Origin: an uncultured Bacilli bacterium
Lineage (GTDB): Bacteria; Bacillota_I; Bacilli_A; RF39; UBA660
Direction of reading: 5' to 3'
DNA length: 10,900 nucleotides
NCBI GenBank assembly: GCA_944358665.1
Contig: CALVRP010000135.1
Span: 1 to 10,900 of the forward strand
A program made the position numbers and the translations under genes. Positions within the stretch are counted from its first letter, which is position 1; every line of letters starts with the position of its first letter. Below, one piece after another: positions 1 through 5,647 of this stretch. The notes beneath the pieces are model-generated. The model had not been told where the DNA came from and made no database searches. It was given only the letters and a program-made list of their open reading frames with translations.

Positions 1-164
1 TTTACCTCATCATAATCAGTATATCTTAAAGCATTAAATATATTTTTATATTCTGGAAAAACAATCTTTTTTCCATATTCATTTTTTACAAAAATACCTA
101 AATCTCGAAAATATGGCTTTTTCATTTCATCTTTTAAAATAATATCCCATTTTTTATTAATCAT
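1..164 (-). CDS. ung: Uracil-DNA glycosylase, N-terminal part (cut by window edge)
   Basis: Uracil-DNA glycosylase removes uracil from DNA in base excision repair. Only the first 54 codons and two further bases lie in the window; the gene continues off the left edge. The protein begins MINKKWDIILKDEMKKPYF and goes on with a KKIVFPEYKNIFNALRYT stretch. This matches the family N-terminus: a Trp-led first helix, a KPYF segment, and the P-x-x-x-x-IFNA-L segment just before the catalytic GQDPYH loop. That loop would begin a few codons beyond the edge, so no catalytic residue is visible. The ATG at 164-162 overlaps the last 8 bases of the symporter gene and has a GAGG about 9 bases upstream inside that gene. 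This indicates translational coupling in the rsmA-pgsA-symporter-ung operon. Identification rests on recognition of the N-terminal pattern only. Confidence 0.82.
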   Translation of the reverse strand, partial: MINKKWDIILKDEMKKPYFRDLGIFVKNEYGKKIVFPEYKNIFNALRYTDYDEV

Positions 165-1464
165 ACTTCTTCGCCTCAAGCAATATTTTATCATATTTTT
201 GGTGATATAGTAAAATTTCTTCTTTTAATTTTAATAAAGAGTAAATATTAATAAACGCGAGTATCGCAACTAATATATCGATAATATTCCATATAATTGT
301 TGGGCTTGTAACGGCTCCAATGAAAACACTTATGGGAGTTGCGAGTTTTAAGAAAGAAACATCTCTTTTTTCGTTAAAAAATTTAATAGCCGATTCACAA
401 TAATAATGACCTGTTAATATGGTGGAAAAAGCAAATAAAATAATTATAATAATTAAAAGTATTTGTCCCATATTACCAAAATGATAATTAAAGACCGCAC
501 TTGTTATTTCAATACCATTAGGGTTTGCAATATCTAAAGAAGAATAATTAAAAAGCAAAATCATAAAAGCCGTCGCCGTACAGATAACAATTGTTGTAAT
601 ATATACTCCAAGTACTTGAATATATCCACTAATAGTTGGCGTTTTCGTCGAAGCCGCACTAGTAGCAATAGCCCCTATTCCAAGCCCTGACTCATTAGAA
701 AAAATCCCTCTTTCAATACCAATTATTATCGTAAGTAGAAATCCACTAAAAAATGGTTTTATTTCAAAGGCGCTATTAATAATTAATAAAATCATATTCT
801 TAAAAGCCGATGTATGATTAAAAAGAACAAAAAAGACCATAGCTACATACAATATTGTCATTATCGGAACTATTTTATCGGTAACTTTCATTATTTTTTT
901 TATGCCGTCTTTTATTATTTTATAGGTAATTATAGCTATAACAAGCCCGATAAAAATATAATTAATATTATCAATACCAGCTATAGACTTAGTAATGGTA
1001 TTAGCTTGTATTGGAATAAAACCAAATAAATAAGCAAATATAATTATAACAGCATAAATGCCGGCTAAAGTTTTTTTGTTTAAACCTTTTTTTATATAAT
1101 AAAAAGGGCCGCCTATGTTTTCACCATTTATATTCACCTTATATTTAACAGCCATTAAAGTTTCACAGTACGCTAAAACAGCAGAAACTAAAGCAATAAC
1201 CCACATCCAAAATATTGTGCCTGGACCACCAATATAAATAGCTAAAGCTACACCCGCAATACTACCTACACCAATACGCCCGGCTAAAGTTAAAAATAAA
1301 GTTTTTATTGGTGTTACTCCTTTATGATTACTTACTAACAATGATTTAAATATTTTTTTAAATTTAAACTGTGGAGACTTTAAAATTTTACTAAAATATA
1401 TTCCAGAAGTTATTATTAAAGCCGTTGCTCCAGCCCATAGTACTGCATTTATTATTTCCACCAT
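157..1464 (-). CDS. AGCS-family sodium:amino acid (alanine/glycine) symporter
   Basis: This is an integral membrane protein of 435 aa with about ten hydrophobic segments, expected to import a small amino acid with sodium. Family marks seen are GGPGTIFWMWV (residues 79-89), AVKYK, GGPFYYIKKGL (118-128), ERGIFSNESGLG (251-262) and YYCESAIKFF (354-363). It is slightly shorter than typical members (about 450-500 aa), with a short charged cytoplasmic C-terminus. Several usually conserved positions differ: the common R-V-G-T-G-N region reads GRIGVGS (62-68), and the usual F-I-D-T reads Y-I-T-T (288-291). The substrate may therefore not be alanine. The ATG at 1464 follows AGGTGA by 6 bases, but that site lies inside a terminator-like hairpin after pgsA. 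The gene overlaps ung by 8 bases at its 3' end. Family assignment is firm; substrate is unknown. Confidence 0.9.
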   Translation of the reverse strand: MVEIINAVLWAGATALIITSGIYFSKILKSPQFKFKKIFKSLLVSNHKGVTPIKTLFLTLAGRIGVGSIAGVALAIYIGGPGTIFWMWVIALVSAVLAYCETLMAVKYKVNINGENIGGPFYYIKKGLNKKTLAGIYAVIIIFAYLFGFIPIQANTITKSIAGIDNINYIFIGLVIAIITYKIIKDGIKKIMKVTDKIVPIMTILYVAMVFFVLFNHTSAFKNMILLIINSAFEIKPFFSGFLLTIIIGIERGIFSNESGLGIGAIATSAASTKTPTISGYIQVLGVYITTIVICTATAFMILLFNYSSLDIANPNGIEITSAVFNYHFGNMGQILLIIIIILFAFSTILTGHYYCESAIKFFNEKRDVSFLKLATPISVFIGAVTSPTIIWNIIDILVAILAFINIYSLLKLKEEILLYHQKYDKILLEAKKYD

Positions 1465-1498
1465 AAAAAATCACCTAAAGCATCTTATGCATAGGTGA
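1465..1498 (-). terminator. Terminator-like hairpin that also contains the symporter ribosome binding site
   Basis: Read on the minus strand, TCACCTATGCAT, a 3-base loop AAG, and ATGCTTTAGGTGA form a stem of 7 plus 4 bp with a small asymmetric bulge. Six T follow, then the symporter ATG at 1464-1462. It starts 6 bases after the pgsA stop codon (1507-1505). The 3' arm carries AGGTGA, the only Shine-Dalgarno sequence of the symporter. It therefore has the form of an intrinsic terminator and, in RNA that reads through, would hide the next gene's ribosome binding site. Seen in sequence; function inferred. Confidence 0.6.
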
Positions 1499-1504
1499 AG
1501 ATAA

Positions 1505-2269
1505 TTATTTCCGGGTAAACTTTTTTGGGCCGTAAGTTAATACTTTAGGCTTTGATTTAATTATTGGTAATTTATCTATACTTAATTCATTAAAATTATA
1601 TTCTTCTTTTTCTTTGCTTTTTTCTTTTACTTCTTTTTCTTCATTTTTTACATCACTCTCTTCATCAGTTTTATAATCAGATTTTCCTTCATTTTTATCC
1701 AATAAATAATCTTTATAATTATAAATGTACTGTACTCCTGAAATTACACAAAGCGAAGTACCAAGATATAAAAGAGCATAAGAAACAATATTAAGAATGC
1801 CAGGTAAACCTAATAATATTCCTGCCATACCTACCATTGTTGTTGCGGTTTTAGCTTTTCCTAATTTCGATGCTCCAACAGTACCTTCGTTTTTACTGGC
1901 AGTTTCTTTAACAATTCCTACAATTGAATCTCTAAAAAAAGTAATATATGGAATTATCAAAGGAATCATTCCTTGCAAAGCCATAACAACTAAAATCGGT
2001 GTTACTAAAATTTTATCACCTAAAGCATCGCCAGATTTTCCTAGATTAGTAATACAATTATATTTTCTAGCTAAAAATCCATCTATTTTATCCGTAAAAG
2101 CCGATACACAAAATAAAGACCCAACAAGCAAAAGTGGCGCCCCTATAGCTAATAAAATTGTCGTAATAATTGCTAAAACAATTCTAGATAAAGTTATTAT
2201 ATTAGGTAAATTTAAATTATTATCACTAAATAATTTAGACTTTTTACCTTTATTTCTATTATTAAACAT
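1505..2269 (-). CDS. pgsA: CDP-diacylglycerol--glycerol-3-phosphate 3-phosphatidyltransferase-like protein
   Basis: This membrane enzyme makes phosphatidylglycerol phosphate from CDP-diacylglycerol and glycerol 3-phosphate, the first committed step to phosphatidylglycerol and cardiolipin. The CDP-alcohol phosphotransferase signature is complete: D60-x2-D63-G64-x2-A67-R68-x8-G77-x3-D81-x3-D85. It follows an LNLPNIITLSRI opening typical of PgsA, and further membrane segments run to about residue 185. The protein is 254 aa against the usual 180-200, because of a tail of about 69 residues (186-254) rich in Lys and Glu that ends in basic residues. The ATG at 2269 follows a run of G (AGGGGGG) at good spacing. 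It lies 20 bases after rsmA, so the two are co-transcribed. The exact alcohol substrate is inferred from the PgsA-like N-terminus. Confidence 0.87.
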   Translation of the reverse strand: MFNNRNKGKKSKLFSDNNLNLPNIITLSRIVLAIITTILLAIGAPLLLVGSLFCVSAFTDKIDGFLARKYNCITNLGKSGDALGDKILVTPILVVMALQGMIPLIIPYITFFRDSIVGIVKETASKNEGTVGASKLGKAKTATTMVGMAGILLGLPGILNIVSYALLYLGTSLCVISGVQYIYNYKDYLLDKNEGKSDYKTDEESDVKNEEKEVKEKSKEKEEYNFNELSIDKLPIIKSKPKVLTYGPKKFTRK

Positions 2270-2289
2270 AAATTCCCCCCTAAATAAAA

Positions 2290-3111
2290 TTATAAATTAT
2301 TAGCTATTTCAACAAAAATATCTATACTAATAGCCTCAGCCCTTACTGATAAATCCATATTGTGTCTTTTTAACACTTCTTCTATTTTGGATAAATCATA
2401 CTCTTTTAAATTGTTTTTCAAAGTTTTTCTTTTTTGCTTAAAACTATCTCTTATTAGCTTAAAGAAAATATCCTTGTTTTTAAGTGGTAGTTTTTTTTCT
2501 CTTTTGGTAAAAGATACAACAATACTATCAACATTAGGTTTTGGTAAAAATACATTTCGGCTAACATCAATTAATTTATTAACCTCAAAGTAATAATTTA
2601 AAAAAATAGATAATGAATTATAATCTTTAGAACCAGGTTTAGCTTTAAAACGATCACCCACTTCTTTTTGCACCATAACAACTATTTTATCAACATCTAA
2701 CTCATCTTCTATTAATTTAACAATTATTGGCGTTGTTATATAATATGGAAGATTTGCCACAACATATAATTTATCGTATTCATAATTTATAATATCTTCC
2801 TTAACATTTCTTTTTAAAAAATCAGCATATATTATTTTAGTATTACTGTGGATATTTTTTTCTAATATTGGTTTTACTTCTTCATCAATTTCATAAGCAA
2901 TAACATTTTTAGCTTTTTCCCCCAGTTTATTTGTTAAAGAACCAGCACCAGGTCCTATTTCAATAACTAGAGTATCTTTATCAATTAAAGACTTTTCCAC
3001 AATATTGTCAATTATATTTTTATCAACAATAAAATTTTGACCAAATTTCTTTTTAAACTTAAAATTATTACTTTCTAATTCTTTTTGCATTTTATTAGGT
3101 GAATATTCCAT
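2290..3111 (-). CDS. rsmA: 16S rRNA (adenine1518-N6/adenine1519-N6)-dimethyltransferase
   Basis: RsmA (KsgA) dimethylates two adjacent adenines in the loop of the last helix of 16S rRNA, using S-adenosylmethionine, late in small-subunit assembly. The 273-aa protein is of normal length. Seen in order: KKFGQNFIVD (21-30), the SAM-binding EIGPGAG (51-57), the acidic ribose-binding AYEID (72-76), the catalytic NLPY (120-123), and the FLPKPNVDSIVVSF block near the C-terminal domain. The ATG at 3111 has an ideal AGGAGG 6 bases upstream. It heads the rsmA-pgsA-symporter-ung unit from its own promoter at 3130-3158. In Bacillus subtilis this gene follows rnmV (yabF); here no rnmV is present upstream. 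Confidence 0.96.
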   Translation of the reverse strand: MEYSPNKMQKELESNNFKFKKKFGQNFIVDKNIIDNIVEKSLIDKDTLVIEIGPGAGSLTNKLGEKAKNVIAYEIDEEVKPILEKNIHSNTKIIYADFLKRNVKEDIINYEYDKLYVVANLPYYITTPIIVKLIEDELDVDKIVVMVQKEVGDRFKAKPGSKDYNSLSIFLNYYFEVNKLIDVSRNVFLPKPNVDSIVVSFTKREKKLPLKNKDIFFKLIRDSFKQKRKTLKNNLKEYDLSKIEEVLKRHNMDLSVRAEAISIDIFVEIANNL

Positions 3112-3129
3112 AGTTTTCCTCCTAAATAA

Positions 3130-3158
3130 ATTATACTATATTTATATTTTTTTGCAAA
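3130..3158 (-). promoter_or_regulatory. Sigma-A-type promoter of the rsmA operon
   Basis: On the minus strand, TTTGCA (3158-3153) and TATAAT (3135-3130) are separated by 17 bases and sit just upstream of the rsmA ribosome binding site. The -10 box is perfect and the -35 box matches 4 of 6. Confidence 0.6.
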
Positions 3159-3226
3159 ATAAAAACGTTTTTCTTTGATAGAACATCTTCTAATTATGAT
3201 TAACTTTTTATCGAATAAAATATAAT

Positions 3227-3586
3227 ATGAAAAATATTAATGAAATAAATAGGCTAAAATGGGAAGAATTTCTTTGGGGAGTTTTTGCTTTTATTGCAGT
3301 TTTAAACATTATCGGTGATAAAAATGAAGAACTTTATATAAAAACTAAGGATTCTATATATGAAAATAAATCTAATAAAATTTTTGAAATAACTTTAATA
3401 GTCACATTATTAATTTATATTTATTTTTTTATTAGAAATTATAATGCCTTTAAAAAGGCTTCTTTTCAAGAAAAAAAACTATATGAAATAAAATTATTGG
3501 GTAGCTCTTTTTTAATTGCAGGAGTCTTACTTTTAATTTATTTTCAGACTCATCAAAATGATTTTATAGGTTCTCCGGCTGCATAA
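3227..3586 (+). CDS. Small membrane protein of unknown function, no Shine-Dalgarno
   Basis: The protein is 119 aa and I do not recognise its function. Three hydrophobic segments are visible: about residues 15-29 (FLWGVFAFIAVLNII), 51-69 (ITLIVTLLIYIYFFI) and 91-107 (GSSFLIAGVLLLIYFQT). A charged stretch (30-50) lies between the first two, and the C-terminus ends FIGSPAA. The first 13 residues are polar and contain a conserved-looking RLKWEE. It is the only plus-strand gene in the left half and is convergent with the 3D-domain gene. The ATG at 3227 is the only ATG, GTG or TTG between the upstream in-frame stop (3197-3199) and the body of the gene. It has no purine-rich site; TATAAT directly touches the start codon. 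Codon use is AT-rich like its neighbours. It occupies the place of rnmV in the B. subtilis order. Confidence 0.75.
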   Translation: MKNINEINRLKWEEFLWGVFAFIAVLNIIGDKNEELYIKTKDSIYENKSNKIFEITLIVTLLIYIYFFIRNYNAFKKASFQEKKLYEIKLLGSSFLIAGVLLLIYFQTHQNDFIGSPAA

Positions 3587-3608
3587 TATTTAATAAATAC
3601 ATTATTAC

Positions 3609-3650
3609 TTTAAATAAATTTTTATTAATCATTGTCAAAATTTATTTAAA
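3609..3650. repeat. 14-bp perfect AT-only inverted repeat between convergent genes
   Basis: TTTAAATAAATTTT (3609-3622) is repeated in inverse as AAAATTTATTTAAA (3637-3650) across a 14-base loop. It lies between the ends of two convergent genes, so a weak bidirectional terminator is possible, though no clean T-run follows outside the arms and the stem has no G or C. Confidence 0.5.
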
Positions 3651-3654
3651 CATT

Positions 3655-3678
3655 AAAAAGGAGATGTTTACCATCCCC
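3655..3678 (-). terminator. Intrinsic terminator overlapping the end of the 3D-domain gene
   Basis: On the minus strand GGGGATG, loop GTAAA, and CATCTCC pair over 7 bp with one G-U, followed by TTTTT. The 5' arm encodes the last residues of the 3D-domain protein and the stop codon (3670-3668) lies in the loop, so the gene ends inside its own terminator. Confidence 0.75.
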
Positions 3679-4375
3679 ATCTTTGGACACTATATTTAAT
3701 ATTAGATCCGGTTGCTTTAAAAACTTCAGGATCATTTTCACTAACAAACGCTAAGTCCATTAGAATAATCCCCTTTTCGTAAGCTGCACGCATGGCACTA
3801 CCGGTGTCCATTACAATAGCATTGAATGTTCCTAGATTTGAACCACTAACTTTAATAATTGTTCCACATGGAAACTTATCTAAAGCTGCGGCTAAAATAC
3901 GAACAGTTCCATACTCATCATCATCATAGGTTTCCCCGTTTTTGGTCAAACTATAGCTTTGACCACTTTCGGTACGACAAGATAAAGTTCCAGAACTAGA
4001 ACATCCTGCGCAATCAGCTCCATAACCAGTCATTTTACCAACAAATTCTCCAGGGGCTCCAGTACCTACTTCAATAACTTCTGTAACTGGTTCTTCGAGA
4101 ACTTCTAATTGGTTATTAACCTGGTCAGTGTACGCTAAACCAACCTTTCCCTCTTGCTTTGTAATAGTTATATTACTCGGCAATTTTTCATTATATATCT
4201 TTTCTGTTTCATAAGCGACTTCTGTAATAGAAGCCGCCGAATTTTTAGTTTGATTTACATTTTCAACTTCAAATTTCTCTTCTGAAAATATCAGCCCCGA
4301 ATTCAATAAGCTAGAGAAAGCCATACAAATGATAGAACACCATTTGCCGGCTAGCTCCAGCAGATATGTATTCAT
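3668..4375 (-). CDS. 3D-domain (MltA-like) cell-wall protein with partial G5 region
   Basis: This 235-aa protein is probably anchored by, or secreted through, one N-terminal hydrophobic segment (residues 10-30). A polar linker and a G5-like stretch (about 64-106, ending TEVIEVGTG) follow. The C-terminal 3D domain covers about 110-235. Its three defining aspartates are D121 (GYGADCAGC), D190 (FNAIVMDTG) and D207 (LMDLAF), as in peptidoglycan-cleaving YabE/YuiC-type proteins, related to the double-psi barrel of MltA lytic transglycosylases. A peptidoglycan-lytic role is inferred, possibly in growth or spore germination. Four cysteines (C122, C125, C133, C170) lie in the extracellular domain. 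The ATG at 4375 follows GAGGTGA by 5 bases. The gene has its own strong promoter and a terminator overlapping its stop. Its place next to tatD matches B. subtilis yabE. Confidence 0.88.
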   Translation of the reverse strand: MNTYLLELAGKWCSIICMAFSSLLNSGLIFSEEKFEVENVNQTKNSAASITEVAYETEKIYNEKLPSNITITKQEGKVGLAYTDQVNNQLEVLEEPVTEVIEVGTGAPGEFVGKMTGYGADCAGCSSSGTLSCRTESGQSYSLTKNGETYDDDEYGTVRILAAALDKFPCGTIIKVSGSNLGTFNAIVMDTGSAMRAAYEKGIILMDLAFVSENDPEVFKATGSNIKYSVQRWGW

Positions 4376-4389
4376 GTTTTCACCTCATA

Positions 4390-4403
4390 TTTCAAAATTG
4401 AAA
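4390..4403. repeat. Short palindrome just downstream of the 3D-gene promoter
   Basis: TTTCAA, AA, TTGAAA form an exact dyad located about where transcription from the promoter at 4412-4440 should begin. It could be an operator or a 5' RNA element; it is short and AT-rich, so chance is possible. Confidence 0.3.
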
Positions 4404-4411
4404 CCGAATTC

Positions 4412-4440
4412 ATTATAGCATATTTATAGTACTAAGTCAA
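4412..4440 (-). promoter_or_regulatory. Strong extended -10 promoter for the 3D-domain gene, inside the end of tatD
   Basis: On the minus strand TTGACT (4440-4435), a 17-base spacer, and TATAAT (4417-4412) with TGC immediately before it (extended -10). The -35 box lies within the last tatD codons and the tatD stop (4426-4424) is in the spacer. It is the best-matched vegetative promoter in the window. Confidence 0.85.
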
Positions 4441-5182
4441 ATAAACGCTTAGCGTTGTTTGTTGTTATTTCAAAGATTTTTCCAATATCTTCCTGTTTTA
4501 TTTCCGCTATTTTCTTAGCTACATATTTTATATTAACCGGTTCGTTTTTCTTTCCTCTAAATGGTTCTGGTGTTAAATAAGGACTATCGGTTTCTAAAAC
4601 AAAATACTTTGTACTCAAAGAGTTAACAACTTCTTTTAATTTCTTTTCATTTTTAAATGTTAAAACACCACCTATTCCTAAATACATATTAAGATTTATT
4701 ATCTTTTTAGCATAACTAGCATCACCACTATAGCAATGCATTACACCTTTTAAATCTTTATTTTTATACTTTTCTAATATATTATATGTATCTTCTAGCG
4801 CATCTCTACTATGAATGACTAGTGGTTTATGATAAATATTCGCAAGCTCTATTTGTAATATAAATAATTCTTGCTGCTTTTGCTTATTATCTTTTGTATA
4901 ATGATAATCAAGACCTACTTCACCTAAACCTACTATTTTTGGATGTTTTAAATATTTTTTTAATGTTTCTAAATCTTCTTTTGTATAAGTATTCGCAAAC
5001 TCAGGATGAATACCAATAGTCCCATAAATATTATCATACTTTTCACAAAGATCTATTACTTCTTTAATATCACTAGGACTAGCAGTACTTACTATCATAA
5101 TATTATTTTCCATATTTTTTATGACTTCTTCTATATTATCATAATCCTCTTTGCCTAAATGGCAATGTGTATCAATCATCAT
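4424..5182 (-). CDS. tatD: TatD-family metal-dependent deoxyribonuclease
   Basis: TatD proteins are TIM-barrel metallohydrolases with 3'-5' DNase activity. With the chosen start the protein has 252 aa, normal for the family. Metal ligands are all present: H6 and H8 in DTHCHL, E88 in GLGEVGLDYH, H124 in VIHSRDA, H149 in MHCYSG, and D199 in ETDSPYLTPEPFRG. An in-frame GTG at 5191 is an unlikely start because it lies inside the Shine-Dalgarno AGGTGA (5193-5188). The ATG at 5182, or the next ATG at 5179 giving MIDTHCHL, fits both the spacing and the family. It follows a palindrome that can act as terminator or promoter (5194-5221). It corresponds to yabD, between metS and yabE in Bacillus subtilis. 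Confidence 0.95.
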   Translation of the reverse strand: MMIDTHCHLGKEDYDNIEEVIKNMENNIMIVSTASPSDIKEVIDLCEKYDNIYGTIGIHPEFANTYTKEDLETLKKYLKHPKIVGLGEVGLDYHYTKDNKQKQQELFILQIELANIYHKPLVIHSRDALEDTYNILEKYKNKDLKGVMHCYSGDASYAKKIINLNMYLGIGGVLTFKNEKKLKEVVNSLSTKYFVLETDSPYLTPEPFRGKKNEPVNIKYVAKKIAEIKQEDIGKIFEITTNNAKRLFDLVL

Positions 5183-5193
5183 TTTTATCACCT

Positions 5194-5221
5194 AAAAAGA
5201 TTATACCACAAAGTATAATCT
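5194..5221 (-). terminator. 9-bp palindrome: terminator of the 55-aa gene and possible extended -10 promoter of tatD
   Basis: AGATTATAC (5198-5206), 6-base loop, GTATAATCT (5213-5221) is a perfect 9-bp inverted repeat. On the minus strand it follows the stop of the 55-aa gene directly and is followed by TTTTT and then the tatD Shine-Dalgarno, the form of an intrinsic terminator. The same bases carry TGG-TATAAT (5208-5200) in the right place to be an extended -10 box for tatD; no good -35 is seen. The arms also give TATAAT on the plus strand (5214-5219). Confidence 0.55.
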
Positions 5222-5387
5222 ATTCAGTCCTTTTAATATAAATATAACGAATTAAGCATCCAATTATAAATAATAAATATATAAAATCTAAGTAATTAAA
5301 ATTATTAACTACATTAATTGTTAAAATACTAATACATACGGCAAAAAACGATACAAACACTGCTATCTCTTTCTTGTTTGTAATCAT
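5220..5387 (-). CDS. Small two-helix membrane protein, 55 aa, unknown function
   Basis: The short gene begins MITNKKEIAVFVSFFAV and ends CLIRYIYIKRTE. Two hydrophobic segments are visible, roughly residues 8-27 and 33-49, joined by a short polar turn (NNFNYLD). Lysines lie before the first and Arg/Lys after the second, which predicts a hairpin with both ends in the cytoplasm. Support for a real gene is its very good ribosome binding site (AGGAGAGGGG, with GAGGGG 6 bases before the ATG at 5387), its own extended -10 promoter at 5414-5442, and a terminator hairpin starting right at its TAG stop (5222-5220). It is the only annotated gene here that ends in TAG. I do not recognise the family. It sits between metG and tatD, which are usually adjacent. 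Confidence 0.72.
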   Translation of the reverse strand: MITNKKEIAVFVSFFAVCISILTINVVNNFNYLDFIYLLFIIGCLIRYIYIKRTE

Positions 5388-5413
5388 ATTAGCCCCTCTC
5401 CTATAGCATTAAT

Positions 5414-5442
5414 AATATAACATTTATTTCTATAATAATCAA
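5414..5442 (-). promoter_or_regulatory. Extended -10 promoter of the 55-aa gene
   Basis: On the minus strand TTGATT (5442-5437), 17 bases, then TATATT (5419-5414) preceded by TGT. The predicted start of transcription lies about 20 bases before the gene's ATG, leaving a short leader that contains its ribosome binding site. Confidence 0.65.
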
Positions 5443-5604
5443 TAATTATAAATTCATTTTTATCGACAATATCCTACATTTTACAGACATTTACAAAAAG
5501 AAAAGTATCTTATATTGTGAATAATTATCATCTCTCTATTATACCTTTGTCACATACACTGAATTTTTATCATGTTTCAGTATAGATGTCAAAATATTTA
5601 AAAT

Positions 5605-5636
5605 AAAAACACTAGATTATTAAACTTTTCTAGTGT
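5605..5636 (-). terminator. Intrinsic terminator of the dut-metG operon
   Basis: On the minus strand ACACTAGA and TCTAGTGT pair over 8 bp across a 12-base loop, followed by TTTTATTTT. It begins 11 bases after the metG stop codon. Confidence 0.8.
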
Positions 5637-5647
5637 CCTATTATAAT

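Larger units (their letters stand above)
5388..5647. other. Intergenic region between metG and the 55-aa gene
   Basis: These 260 bases hold the metG terminator (5605-5636), the promoter of the 55-aa gene (5414-5442), and between them about 150 bases with no credible gene. That stretch contains an imperfect hairpin (5552-5587: ACTGAA / TTCAGT with flanking ACAT / ATGT) and, on the minus strand, an isolated TATAAT (5543-5538) without a recognisable -35 box. Confidence 0.5.

Noticed and set aside
1797..2303. 168-codon plus-strand reading frame over pgsA
   Set aside because: It is the shadow of pgsA, whose catalytic motif is complete; the plus frame has no ribosome binding site and no recognisable domain.
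3221..3226. TATAAT as the -10 box of the 119-aa gene
   Set aside because: Transcription would begin after the only start codon, and the upstream TTAACT lies at a 15-base spacing, too short; not listed as a promoter.
3609..3650. Inverted repeat as insertion-element end or attachment site
   Set aside because: No transposase or integrase nearby and no flanking target duplication; AT-only composition makes a convergent-gene terminator or chance more likely.
5183..5191. GTG start for tatD at 5191
   Set aside because: The GTG is part of the Shine-Dalgarno AGGTGA; the ATG at 5182 or 5179 has proper spacing and gives the family N-terminus.
5503..5535. 16-codon minus-strand ORF starting MIIIHNIRYF
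   Set aside because: Too short, weak ribosome binding site, no sign of conservation visible from one sequence.
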